From positions 329,320-393,319 of the forward strand of contig NZ_FNDJ01000006.1 in assembly GCF_900099965.1 (NCBI RefSeq): 64,000 nt of DNA, in the 5' to 3' direction. Each line of letters begins with the position of its first letter. Position 1 is the first letter of the stretch. Below are positions 16,693 through 24,280 of this stretch, in pieces. Made by a program: the position numbers and the translations under genes. This DNA is from Nonomuraea jiangxiensis (lineage in GTDB: Bacteria; Actinomycetota; Actinomycetes; Streptosporangiales; Streptosporangiaceae). Below the pieces are notes generated by a model. The model was given only the letters and a program-made list of their open reading frames with translations, was not told where the DNA came from and did no database searches.

Positions 16693-18068
16693 CGACCTCG
16701 TACGACGTGAAGTTCTGGGAGATCCGGCGGAACAAGTCCAGCAAGTCACCCTCCTATGAGGTGCGCTGGAAGGTCGGCGGCCGGGAGAAGTCCAAGACCT
16801 ACAAGACCAAGGCCCTCGGCGAGAGCTTCCTGACCGACCTGCGGCAGGCCGCGAGAAGGGGAGAAGCGTTCGACCTGGAGACGGGTCTCCCCGAGTCGAT
16901 GATCAAGGCCAAGGACGCGCGGACAGTCCTTGACTTCGTGAAGGCGTATGTCGAGGCGCGCTGGCCACACGCGGCTGCCAAGAGCCGTGACAGCATGTCC
17001 GATGCCTTGGCCACGGCTCTTCCGGCATTGACGACAAACAGGCCAGGGCGGCCGGACGCTGCGCTCCTCCGTGTTGCGCTGCGCCAGTACGTTCTCCTGC
17101 CCGAAGACAAGCGGCCCACGATGCCAGCCGACATCGCGCGGGCCGTCAGCTGGCTGGAGGCGGCATCTCTCAACATGGGAGACCTCAACGAGACCAAGGC
17201 CGTCCGCCCGGCCCTGGACGCCCTCACGCTACGCCTCGACGGCAAGAAGGCCGGCGCCAACACGATCAAGCGGAAGCGCGCCATCCTTCACCACGTCTTC
17301 GAGTACGCGGTGGAGCTGGAAGAGCTGCCGTTCAACCCGCTGCACCGCATCAAGTGGAAGCTTCCGAAGACCACCGAAACAGTGGACCCACGAGTCGTGG
17401 TCAACCCTCGCCAGGCCCGCGAACTGCTCGTGGCGCTCACCTATGTCGGCAAGCGCCAGCGTGGCGGGAAGGGGCGGGGGCAACGGCTGATGGCCATGTT
17501 CGCCTGCATGTACTTCGCCGCCCTCCGGCCTGGTGAGGCGGTCAGTCTTCGTGAGCAGGACTGCCACCTCCCCGCGGAAGGCTGGGGACGGCTCACCCTC
17601 GACGGCTCACGCCCCGAGGTGAACCGCCGATGGACCGACACGGGAGACGCTCACGAGCTGCGCGGGCTCAAGCATCGTGGCGCGGACGACGTCCGTCGGA
17701 TCCCGATCCCTCCAGAGCTGGTCAAGATCCTTCGGCAACACATCGAAGAGTTCGGCGTCGCCCCGGATGGGCGTCTGTTCCGCAGCGAACGGGGTGGAGT
17801 GATCGCCTCGACGGCTTACACCGAGGTCTGGCAGGAGGCCCGCACACTGGCTCTCAGCCCCGCCCAGGTCGCCTCACCGCTCGCCCGCCGACCGTACGAC
17901 CTCCGGCACGCGGCCGTCTCCCTCTGGCTCAATGGCGGCGTACCGGCTCCGGAGGTGGCCGCCCGTGCTGGCCATGGGGTGGATGTCCTGCTGCGCGTCT
18001 ATGCCAAGTGCATCGACGGCCAGGAGGAGATCGTCAACCAGCGGATAGCGGACGTCCTGACCGTATGA
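16689..18068 (+). CDS. int: Tyrosine-type site-specific integrase (remnant A)
   Basis: 459 residues, full length. The N-terminal ~70 residues (FWEIRRNKSSKSPSYEVRWK) are an arm-binding-type region, followed by a core-binding SAM-like domain and the catalytic domain. Catalytic residues are visible: first Arg in YFAALRPGEAVSLREQD, then YDLRHAAVSLWLNGG carrying Arg and His, GHGVDVLLRVYAKC carrying His and the Tyr nucleophile. The usual HxxR His is Tyr (YDLR), as in many actinomycete integrases. It ends 238 bp before att2 and is very similar to the integrase at 29467; both probably target tRNA-Tyr. The ATG overlaps the xis stop. Confidence 0.93.
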   Translation: MTTSYDVKFWEIRRNKSSKSPSYEVRWKVGGREKSKTYKTKALGESFLTDLRQAARRGEAFDLETGLPESMIKAKDARTVLDFVKAYVEARWPHAAAKSRDSMSDALATALPALTTNRPGRPDAALLRVALRQYVLLPEDKRPTMPADIARAVSWLEAASLNMGDLNETKAVRPALDALTLRLDGKKAGANTIKRKRAILHHVFEYAVELEELPFNPLHRIKWKLPKTTETVDPRVVVNPRQARELLVALTYVGKRQRGGKGRGQRLMAMFACMYFAALRPGEAVSLREQDCHLPAEGWGRLTLDGSRPEVNRRWTDTGDAHELRGLKHRGADDVRRIPIPPELVKILRQHIEEFGVAPDGRLFRSERGGVIASTAYTEVWQEARTLALSPAQVASPLARRPYDLRHAAVSLWLNGGVPAPEVAARAGHGVDVLLRVYAKCIDGQEEIVNQRIADVLTV

Positions 18069-18138
18069 GATCACGAACAACATTCCTCGAAGGGCTCCGG
18101 CTTCCCCCGGGCCTTTCGGCGTTGCAGGGCCGCATCAT

Positions 18139-18208
18139 CCCGCGCATACTCCGGATCATGGGCGTCTACCTGGGGAAACGCCGCAGAATCCATCCCGCGT
18201 ATATCCCG
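18139..18208. promoter_or_regulatory. Candidate integrase arm sites (P arm) at att2
   Basis: Two related sequences, CCCGCGCATACTCCGG (18139-18154) and CCCGCGTATATCCCG (18194-18208), lie between int and the att2 core. The second has its CGCGTAT about 110 bp before the core, matching the position of CACGTATATTGG at att3. Confidence 0.55.
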
Positions 18209-18267
18209 TGACCAGCGACAATCAGCCGCTCAGGGCTGCCCACGGTGGCACACCCTTGAAATGCAGA

Positions 18268-18287
18268 AGAGGCCCCGTAGGGCCTCT
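18268..18287. terminator. Hairpin terminator next to att2
   Basis: AGAGGCCC-CGTA-GGGCCTCT, identical in stem to 31014-31033 beside the real tRNA-Tyr gene. It lies within the approximately 145-bp block shared with the tRNA end and would stop int transcription on the plus strand as well. Confidence 0.6.
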
Positions 18288-18305
18288 GAGCTGCAGCTAC
18301 TGCTG

Positions 18306-18356
18306 GTGGCAGGTGCAAGGTTCGAACTTGCGTAGGCTGAGCCGACGGTTTTACAG
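18306..18356. repeat. att2: attachment core between remnant A and the complete AICE
   Basis: 51 bp identical to att1 and att3. A further ~95 bp to the left (GACCAGCGACAA through the hairpin to GAGCTGCA) is also strongly similar to the att3 left flank, as expected for the int-proximal attP arm of related elements. No tRNA 5' half follows, so this is a junction, not a gene. Confidence 0.9.
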
Positions 18357-18428
18357 GGCGTCGCGACTAACGCTCGCACCTATGCCTCGACCTGCTACGC
18401 GTCTCCTGCACACGCGCTTGGCTACGGA

Positions 18429-18451
18429 GATCATTTCCCGCATATTGCACG
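18429..18451. promoter_or_regulatory. Candidate integrase arm site (P' arm) of the complete AICE
   Basis: GATCATTTCCCGCATATTGC, with GATCAT 73 bp after the end of att2, the same spacing as at 11695 and 14784. Confidence 0.5.
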
Positions 18452-18500
18452 GCAAGTCGATCACGCCGGGAGGCAGCTGGCACGCCCTGATAATGGTCTC

Positions 18501-19010
18501 ATGAAGCTCCCGACAGAATTGCGTGACCAACTGGCCACGCTTCGAGGCGACCTGCTACACGGGCAGCTTGTCGGCTCTGTCACCGATGCGGGCTGGATTG
18601 CCTGCGAGCTGATCGGAGCCGGAGTCGACACACCGACCACCCTTGAGCTGGCCGGATACGCTCTATCCATCGGCTCCATGTCCGAGATCGAGCCGTTGAT
18701 CCGTCAGGTGTTGTCCGAGTGCGGAATGCCTCCCATAGACCCCCGCCAAGAGCCATGGGCTACCGCCCGCGATATCTCGCTGGCCATGCGGGACGGCACA
18801 CTACCTATCTCATCCGGAGCCGATTTCCTGATCACTGAGCTAATGGCGAGGTGCGGTTATCCGCCGGAGATCACCGAACTCGTGATCCTCATCGATGACT
18901 GGGAAGCCGTACGGGATACGCAACCAACCGATGACGAGCTCCGCGTGCGTGCCGGAAGGATCGCGGAAGCTGCGGAGCTGCGCAGCTCGCACACACCTCC
19001 ACCTGCCTGA
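18501..19010 (+). CDS. Hypothetical protein
   Basis: 169 residues, soluble and acidic, largely helical: MKLPTELRDQLATLRGDLLH, DAGWIACELIGAGVDTPTTL, EPWATARDISLAMRDGTL, CGYPPEITELVILIDDWEAV. The regular composition and motif-like segments suggest a conserved actinobacterial family that I cannot name. First gene after att2, transcribed inward. No strong ribosome-binding site before the ATG. It is followed by a long perfect inverted repeat (19051-19114) that may end its transcript. Confidence 0.6.
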   Translation: MKLPTELRDQLATLRGDLLHGQLVGSVTDAGWIACELIGAGVDTPTTLELAGYALSIGSMSEIEPLIRQVLSECGMPPIDPRQEPWATARDISLAMRDGTLPISSGADFLITELMARCGYPPEITELVILIDDWEAVRDTQPTDDELRVRAGRIAEAAELRSSHTPPPA

Positions 19011-19050
19011 TCATCCCGTCTGCCGTCGACCCGCCCGAAGGGGAAGCGGG

Positions 19051-19114
19051 CCAGGGCCACGGGTCAAGGGTGGAGCGCCCCACCGGACGAACGACCCTTG
19101 ACCCGTGGCCCTGG
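19051..19114. terminator. Perfect 21-bp inverted repeat, terminator-like hairpin
   Basis: CCAGGGCCACGGGTCAAGGG plus T at 19051-19071 is exactly complementary to 19094-19114, with a 22-nt loop. It lies between the plus-strand gene ending at 19010 and the minus-strand gene ending at 19241, so it could stop transcription from both sides. No T run follows. Confidence 0.6.
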
Positions 19115-19240
19115 TCTGCTCGGCTTGTCCCGGGTCGATGGCGGGCGGGATGATCAGGCTTCCACGCCAGCCACTTACGGTCCTGGCTCACCGGATGGTG
19201 ATCATCCCGGAGTCGGAGCGCCCCCGCCGGAGGCCCTGGG

Positions 19241-19438
19241 TTAATCGGGAGTAGAAGCCCTCCCAGTACTCTCGGTGAAGTCGTCGGGACGCGTCTGGCG
19301 CAGCTTGCGATGCCGGTCTACGTAGAAGTCGAGGGCTTCGTGAAGAGTGCATTCAAAGGTGTCCTTGATGAGCTTGATGCCTCTGATCGTTTGTCCCTGT
19401 ATGACGAGGTCGTCTAATCCGGCCAGTTCATCGCTCAT
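19241..19438 (-). CDS. Small protein, weakly ribosomal L7/L12-C-terminal-like
   Basis: 65 residues. Start ATG at 19438 is chosen because AAGGAT lies about 8 nt upstream and the more distal part of the open frame falls in the hairpin repeat. IQGQTIRGIKLIKDTFECTL followed by HEALDFYVDRHRKLRQ has the helix-turn-helix rhythm of the L7/L12 C-terminal-like small proteins common in actinobacteria (IKLVREATGLGLKEAKD in the ribosomal version). Function unknown. Minus strand, inside the complete AICE. Confidence 0.5.
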   Translation of the reverse strand: MSDELAGLDDLVIQGQTIRGIKLIKDTFECTLHEALDFYVDRHRKLRQTRPDDFTESTGRASTPD

Positions 19439-19503
19439 GCGGTGATCCTTGAGGTGGGACCACTGCTCCGGCAAACCGTTTTCCGGTCGAGAGTGAGCCC
19501 TGG

Positions 19504-19668
19504 GCGGTGGCGCGGCAACCCCGTGCTGAGGGTTCGGTCCGTACGGCGGGGCCGGCGTGCGGCGCCCGGCCCGGTGTCCCGCCGCCGTTCGGGACCGGCC
19601 CCCAGGCCGCACGCCCAGACGGCGGGCGGGCGGAGGGCCGGAGCTACGGCGGCGCGCCGCGCCGCCGC
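19504..19668. repeat. Hairpin repeat, copy 2 (165 bp, MITE-like)
   Basis: Second copy of 15719-15884. Terminal inverted repeats GCGGTGGCGCGGC and GCCGCGCCGCCGC; the inner stem GGCGTGCGGCGCCCGGCC with GGTGTCCCG against CGGGACCGGCC and CCAGGCCGCACGCC is conserved while the loop (CCGCTGGC versus CCGCCGTT) differs. No target duplication is obvious. Confidence 0.8.
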
Positions 19669-19825
19669 TTGATACCTACAAGAACAATTCGGCAACGAAT
19701 CTCGGTATCTCGTGGGATAGTTTGGCATCGAGCGATACAAGGAGGGGGATCGGTGGTTCGCTAGGCTCGGCAAGTCGAAAGACAAGATGCTCGATAGAAG
19801 TAACGACAATCAGCACAAGGGTGAT

Positions 19826-21208
19826 ATGAGCATGTCGACGGATGAGCTAGATGAAGAATGGCCCGATCCTCAACCCGTAAACCATCCAGCCCTATCGGCA
19901 GGGATCATTAGCGAAGTTGAGCAGCGGGTAATTTCTCGCCTCAGTGATCGCGGATATCGATTTGTACAACTATCGCAGAATTCTATTGCGATGACGCTGG
20001 CCGCTCCGGACAAGGACCCAACGACAGGAAACATCGAGGAGATCCCGCGAAACTGCATCCCCGACCTCGATTTACAGCTATCCTGGAATATAATTCCACA
20101 CCCTAGATATGAAGGATTTGTTGCGCCGGAGATAGGGTACATCGAATTTGAACTTACGAGCGCACAACGCTCATCGTCCTACATGCTTGCACGACAGATT
20201 GCGCGACTACAGCCTGAAGAATCAGCAAACTGTCATCATTCAAGTGATGACATGCAGTTTCCGTCGCTTGAGTTTTCCGGCAATTCATCAACCGATGCAA
20301 TCATAAATCCTCGACTTCACCTGCACGATTCCAGACTAATGTGCTGCATCGAAGTATCAAATACATCACCACTAGCCGCCCTAGAAAACACATGGAGAGG
20401 CGGATTTGGATACAGAGGCTTTACTGGCACCATAAAGTTAAAGCTTAGGGAGCGACCAGACAAAGATGCCCTACTTGCCGAGAGCGAGAGGCTACTGCAG
20501 TCCTTTCTATATGAAATAAATGTCCGCCATAACATAACCCTTAATCCACGACGGAGGGATTCGTCCGTCAGATATCTTGCATTGAACCGTTATAGAAGTA
20601 GCAACATCGCCACAGCGCGCTTCCCCAGGACGACTATCGCTCCCGAAGTGTCCGCGCTTTTCAACTTCGCAAGTTCCGCAGGCAGGAACTACCCACTCGC
20701 ATTTTTGTCCTATTATCAAACCTTGGAATATTTTATTCCAGCAGCAGTCCGCCGCAATGCCCTGAGCGATATCCGTAAGGTACTTACAGACTTGCGCTTC
20801 GAACGATCAAGCGACGAGTCACTTCTAAGACTTGTTTCGGTGGCCGAAGGCGCGACAAATGCTTCAGAAGCGCAACAATTCAAGACTCTCCTCAAGGAGT
20901 GTGTGCGCCAAGAGGAAATCGAAGAATTTCTCCGTAACGATCTCTGGGGCGACCACTTTACAAAGAGAGGGCCAATTGTCGGCGTCGACCCGCTCAATCT
21001 ATCCGGTACAAATACTGGCCTCATGGAGCGTGCTGCCGACCGAATCTATCGAATCCGAAACCGGATCGTTCACGCCAAGGATGATCCACGATATAGAGAC
21101 TCGCCAGTGCTGTTGCCACAGAGCGAAGAAGCGGATGCGCTGGGACCAGACGTACAGCTAATACGCCTTCTAGCCATTGAAGTTATCCTGGACAGCCAGA
21201 CCCGATAG
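19826..21208 (+). CDS. Candidate HEPN-domain protein, possible RNase-type defence cargo
   Basis: 460 residues from the ATG at 19826, chosen because AAGGGTGAT precedes it; an upstream ATG at 19787 lacks a ribosome-binding site. The C-terminal ~160 residues look like a HEPN-type helical bundle: NYPLAFLSYYQTLEYFIPAA, RQEEIEEFLRNDLWGDHF and, near residue 415, ADRIYRIRNRIVHAKDDPRY, which contains the Rx4H pattern RNRIVH typical of HEPN ribonucleases. The N-terminal ~270 residues are beta-rich (LDLQLSWNIIP, GYIEFELTSAQRSS) and may be a sensor domain. The gene is visibly AT-richer than its neighbours, with TTA, ATA and AGA codons, indicating recent transfer. Defence function is inference only. Confidence 0.6.
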   Translation: MSMSTDELDEEWPDPQPVNHPALSAGIISEVEQRVISRLSDRGYRFVQLSQNSIAMTLAAPDKDPTTGNIEEIPRNCIPDLDLQLSWNIIPHPRYEGFVAPEIGYIEFELTSAQRSSSYMLARQIARLQPEESANCHHSSDDMQFPSLEFSGNSSTDAIINPRLHLHDSRLMCCIEVSNTSPLAALENTWRGGFGYRGFTGTIKLKLRERPDKDALLAESERLLQSFLYEINVRHNITLNPRRRDSSVRYLALNRYRSSNIATARFPRTTIAPEVSALFNFASSAGRNYPLAFLSYYQTLEYFIPAAVRRNALSDIRKVLTDLRFERSSDESLLRLVSVAEGATNASEAQQFKTLLKECVRQEEIEEFLRNDLWGDHFTKRGPIVGVDPLNLSGTNTGLMERAADRIYRIRNRIVHAKDDPRYRDSPVLLPQSEEADALGPDVQLIRLLAIEVILDSQTR

Positions 21209-21342
21209 GCGATCGGCCGACTCAAGGCTTATTCATCGATACCTTTGCTTAGCGAGCGGTGCTGCTACTCCGAGCATTACAAGGTATGGCTATTTGCTAC
21301 AGCTCCTGTACGGAAGAGGGCGCGAGCCGGTAGTTTCACGGT

Positions 21343-21906
21343 GTGGCTGATGACGCTGAACTGACGCGCTGGGTCGTGCACGGGGAACGGCTGATCTACG
21401 ACAACCGGTGGATTCGGCTGGGGCTGGCCGATGTGGAGATCCCCGGCGGAGAGCGGTTCGAGCATCATGTGGTGCATCTGGATCGGGCTGCCATCGCGGT
21501 CGTTGTCGATGAGCAGGATCGGGTTCTGCTGATGTGGCGGCATCGGTTCGTGTTCGACCGATGGGGATGGGAGCTCCCCGGCGGCCTGGTCGAGGCGGGT
21601 GAGGACCCGCTGACGACTGCTGCGCGGGAGGTGGAGGAGGAGACGGGGTATCGGCCCAAGCAGGTCGAGTATCTGGTGAGCTATCAGCCGATGGCCGGCA
21701 TGGTGGACTCCGAGCACATCCTGTTCCTGGCGCGTGGGGCCGAGTTGGTGGGCAAGCCTGAGGGTGAGGTGGAGGCCGACCGGATCGAGTGGGTTCCGAT
21801 GTCGGAGATCCCCGGCATGATCGCCCGCGGTGACATCTGGACGTCCGGAACGTTGGTCGGTCTTCTCCAGGCTCAGCACCGGCTCAACGGCCAAGGGCAC
21901 GGTTGA
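21343..21906 (+). CDS. Nudix hydrolase, Pif-like AICE protein
   Basis: 187 residues from a GTG at 21343. The Nudix box is complete: GGLVEAGEDPLTTAAREVEE followed by ETGY, matching GX5EX7REUXEEXGU. Flanking RVLLMWRHRFVFDRWGWELP and HILFLARGAELVGKPEGEVE are typical of ADP-ribose-pyrophosphatase-like Nudix proteins. In pSAM2 the immunity factor Pif, which blocks redundant transfer into cells already carrying the element, contains a Nudix motif; a Nudix protein in this position of an AICE is therefore a candidate Pif homologue. Its 3' end overlaps the convergent HTH/TPR gene by 23 bp. Confidence 0.8.
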   Translation: MADDAELTRWVVHGERLIYDNRWIRLGLADVEIPGGERFEHHVVHLDRAAIAVVVDEQDRVLLMWRHRFVFDRWGWELPGGLVEAGEDPLTTAAREVEEETGYRPKQVEYLVSYQPMAGMVDSEHILFLARGAELVGKPEGEVEADRIEWVPMSEIPGMIARGDIWTSGTLVGLLQAQHRLNGQGHG

Positions 21907-23107
21907 CCGCACGAGACAGTTCCTCGATGCGGCGACGTTGACGCCGGGAGCCGGTCATGGTGGCGAGTTTCTGCGCGCGCTGAATGTGTGGTTGGGCGGC
22001 TTCCGGCTCGCCAACCGCAAGGAGGGCATGTCCCAGGTCGCAGCGGACGCCGGATTCGGCGCGGTTGTAGGTGCCATCCATTCCGGCCAGTGCTGAACGA
22101 AGGTCCTCGACGATGCTGGGGTCGCCGAAGCGGAGCAGGCAGGCGCCTCTCCAGCGGGTGAAATGGTGGACGTTGATCGACAGGTAAGGCGTCTCGGGGT
22201 CGCCGTCCCCTTCGGGGAGGACTGCGGCAGCCTGGTCGAGTGCGCGACGGCATGCGCCCTCGTCGCCGAGGACGGCGGCGGCTTCTGCTTCGGCTGCTGC
22301 CAGCCAGGTTCTGAGGCGGGCGGGGACGTGGTCGCGGTGGGTGGCGTGGATGTACTGGAGGAGCTCTGCGGCTTCGGCCGGTCTTCCCAGGTCCATGAGG
22401 ACATATGCCTGCTCTCCGGAGACGTAGGCGAGGACGGCGGGGTCGTCGGCTTCCCGTGCGGCGGCCTTGGCGCGTTCGTAGTGGTTCCAGGCGTCGTTGA
22501 GGGCGACGGTGTTGATGGCCTGCCATCCGGCCAGTGACGCGGTCTCGGCGAGGAGGTGGGCGAGTTGGGCGCGGATCTGAGGGCGCACGGCGTGGTGGTG
22601 GGCGCGTTCGATCTGGGCCATCTGGGCGCGCATCTTGTCGGCGATGGCCGGCCCGCCGATGCGGCGATCCTGGAGGCGAAGGTTGTTGGTGTCCGTCGTG
22701 AGGATCATGACCATCGTGGGGTCGATGGCTGAGGCGGCGTCCAAGCGGGCGGCGAGTTCGCTGGTCTGCTCCTGGTGCTCGTCGTCGTGATCACCGGTCG
22801 GTGAGGCGAGGTCCAGCGGGGCCAGGCCGAGAAGCATGCGGGCGTGGTCGGGCAGGCCGAGTCCGGTGGCGATGCGCTCGAATACCGCGAGCTCCTCGAT
22901 GGGGCCCGCGGTCCCGTTGATGATCTTGCTGACTCGGGGTTGTGCGATCTCTGTTGCTGATGCGATGCGTACCTGGCTGAGCCCGGCGTATTTCGCGACG
23001 AGGCGGAATAGCCCAGCGATATCGCGTCTTCTTAGGATTTCGCGGCTTTCGTCGCGATCCCACACCCATTCTGGTATGTCGATCGGGTCGAAAGCGGTTT
23101 TACGCAT
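21884..23107 (-). CDS. XRE-type HTH regulator with TPR-like C-terminal domain
   Basis: 407 residues. An N-terminal HTH of the XRE type (LFRLVAKYAGLSQVRIASAT, EIAQPRVSKIINGTAGPIEE) near residues 30-80 is followed by an acidic linker and then about 280 residues of alpha-helical repeats (EADDPAVLAYVSGEQAYVLM, ALAGMDGTYNRAESGVRCDL, VGEPEAAQPHIQRAQKLATM) as in actinobacterial HTH/TPR signalling proteins. Such proteins often sense a peptide or metabolite. It is divergent from the small zinc-finger gene at 23226 and convergent on the Nudix gene. A role in element regulation is likely but unproven. Confidence 0.8.
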   Translation of the reverse strand: MRKTAFDPIDIPEWVWDRDESREILRRRDIAGLFRLVAKYAGLSQVRIASATEIAQPRVSKIINGTAGPIEELAVFERIATGLGLPDHARMLLGLAPLDLASPTGDHDDEHQEQTSELAARLDAASAIDPTMVMILTTDTNNLRLQDRRIGGPAIADKMRAQMAQIERAHHHAVRPQIRAQLAHLLAETASLAGWQAINTVALNDAWNHYERAKAAAREADDPAVLAYVSGEQAYVLMDLGRPAEAAELLQYIHATHRDHVPARLRTWLAAAEAEAAAVLGDEGACRRALDQAAAVLPEGDGDPETPYLSINVHHFTRWRGACLLRFGDPSIVEDLRSALAGMDGTYNRAESGVRCDLGHALLAVGEPEAAQPHIQRAQKLATMTGSRRQRRRIEELSRAVNRALGR

Positions 23108-23225
23108 GCGGTCCTCCGGAAGTCGGCTCCCAGGTGGTGCATTGAGATGCCGCCGACCCTATATGCCTCCGCTGTATAACGCCGTGGGATATGTATAAAC
23201 GGTCTGGCTCCTCATGCTGTCGGGC

Positions 23226-23645
23226 ATGACAACTCCAGTCAGGTGCACCGAATGCGACGGCCGAGGATGGAAGATCGTCACCCGGCGCGGCCATGCTGCG
23301 GCATCGCGGTTGGGCATGGCCGCGTCCGTCAAGGAAGACTGCCTGCACTGTGACGGCCTCGACCAGGGCGGCGCGCGGGGTGAGCTGTTCGAGTGGGAAG
23401 TCCGCATCACCATCGGCCAGGGCGAGGGACTGGGGCCGTGTGGGGCGAGCCCGTTCCAGGCCACCGCCATGGACGAGCTGCGCAAGGCGATGCGGGGCAT
23501 GCCTGAGGACGCTGCCGTGCGGGGGCGCATCGTGCACAGCGTCCGCGACTTCGGCGCCCTCCCCGACGACCACTTCCGCCAGGAGATCTTCCACGCTTCC
23601 CTCGACTCGGCGGGCATGGTGCGATTCACGCGGGTGGCCGAATGA
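23226..23645 (+). CDS. Small zinc-finger protein, DnaJ-Cys-rich-like
   Basis: 139 residues from ATG 23226 (MTTPVRCTECDGRGWKIV); an ATG 4 codons upstream is also possible. Two CxxCxG-type knuckles, CTECDGRGW and CLHCDG, about 33 residues apart, resemble the zinc-binding repeats of DnaJ. The C-terminal part is helical (MDELRKAMRGMPEDAAVRGR, IVHSVRDFGALPDDHFRQEI). Such small DnaJ-zinc-finger proteins are common in actinomycete mobile elements, function unknown. The next gene overlaps its stop by 4 nt (ATGA), starting a three-gene coupled set. Confidence 0.65.
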   Translation: MTTPVRCTECDGRGWKIVTRRGHAAASRLGMAASVKEDCLHCDGLDQGGARGELFEWEVRITIGQGEGLGPCGASPFQATAMDELRKAMRGMPEDAAVRGRIVHSVRDFGALPDDHFRQEIFHASLDSAGMVRFTRVAE

Positions 23646-23977
23646 ACACGGCAAAAATGATCACGATAGATCCGGCTCATTCCGCCGAACTTCTCCGGCA
23701 AGCGCTGGCGAGTAAAGGAGTCGTCGCTGATGTTCACGACGGGTACGGGCTCGCGCTCGTATCGGTCTGGGTCGGCCTGGTGGTGTGGTGCGACGGTCAG
23801 AATTTCTGGTGGCGCACGGGCTGGAATGCCACACGTCGGCGAGTTATCTATGCCTGGCATCCCGCGATTGACCCGGTACGGGCCGCTCAGCGTGTGGCCA
23901 TGTACTACGTGGATCTGCGGGCCGCGCATGCGGCGTTCACCCCACTGGCCGATTTCGTCCGCGAGATCGAGCCATGA
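23642..23977 (+). CDS. Hypothetical AICE protein
   Basis: 111 residues, translationally coupled to the previous gene. Sequence is well formed (HSAELLRQALASKGVVADVH, YGLALVSVWVGLVVWCDGQN, DPVRAAQRVAMYYVDLRAAH) with one moderately hydrophobic beta-rich segment and many Trp residues (FWWRTGW). No family recognised. It precedes another short coupled frame at 23974. Confidence 0.6.
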   Translation: MNTAKMITIDPAHSAELLRQALASKGVVADVHDGYGLALVSVWVGLVVWCDGQNFWWRTGWNATRRRVIYAWHPAIDPVRAAQRVAMYYVDLRAAHAAFTPLADFVREIEP

Positions 23978-24192
23978 GCGCAAATGCCTTCTGGGGATGC
24001 GGAGTGGAAGCCGTCCGGCGAGGCTCCGTGCTGGTGCAGCATGCGGTGCGGACGGATGGCACGATGGCCTGGTGTGGGGTGTCGGTCCGTCCGGTGATGA
24101 TCGGTACGTGGCACGTGCCGTTCGCCCCGACCTGCTCGTCCTCCTGCTCAGCGTGCGTTCGGCGCTGGTACAAGGCCCGTGCCGGACTATAG
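23974..24192 (+). CDS. Small Cys-containing hypothetical protein
   Basis: 72 residues; the ATG overlaps the preceding stop (ATGA). The C-terminal CSSSCSACVRRWYKARAGL has three closely spaced cysteines that could bind metal; the N-terminal part is MSANAFWGCGVEAVRRGSVL. Coupling and position support it, but there is no homology evidence. It ends 22 bp before the promoter region of the GntR gene. Confidence 0.45.
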   Translation: MSANAFWGCGVEAVRRGSVLVQHAVRTDGTMAWCGVSVRPVMIGTWHVPFAPTCSSSCSACVRRWYKARAGL

Positions 24193-24213
24193 AAGACTTG
24201 CCTGAAAGGGCCC

Positions 24214-24256
24214 TGACAGGTCATCTCTCAGCCAGTACTGTACTTGTGCGGACGAG
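24214..24256 (+). promoter_or_regulatory. Promoter and KorSA-type operator of the GntR gene
   Basis: TGACAG (24214-24219) and TACTGT (24236-24241) are 16 bp apart and resemble -35/-10 elements. TACTTGTGCGGACGAG at 24241-24256 overlaps the -10 and recurs upstream of the Pra-like gene (25024), suggesting that the GntR protein binds here and represses itself. Confidence 0.5.
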
Positions 24257-24280
24257 CGCAAGAGTGAACGGACGGCCAAG

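Larger units (their letters stand above)
14712..18356 (+). mobile_element. AICE remnant A (xis-int end of an integrative element)
   Basis: Bounded on the left by the degenerate core at 14697-14711 and on the right by att2 (18306-18356). It contains an arm site, one hypothetical gene, a 166-bp hairpin repeat, the 3' part of repSA, and intact xis and int. No transfer gene or repressor remains. The missing repSA 5' part and tra region suggest a deletion with its right breakpoint at the hairpin repeat (15884). It may still be excised or mobilised in trans by its own Int/Xis or by those of the complete element to the right. Confidence 0.65.

Noticed and set aside
18306..18400. Second tRNA-Tyr gene at att2
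   Set aside because: Only the 3' half matches; the 5' half (acceptor and D arm) is absent, so no cloverleaf.
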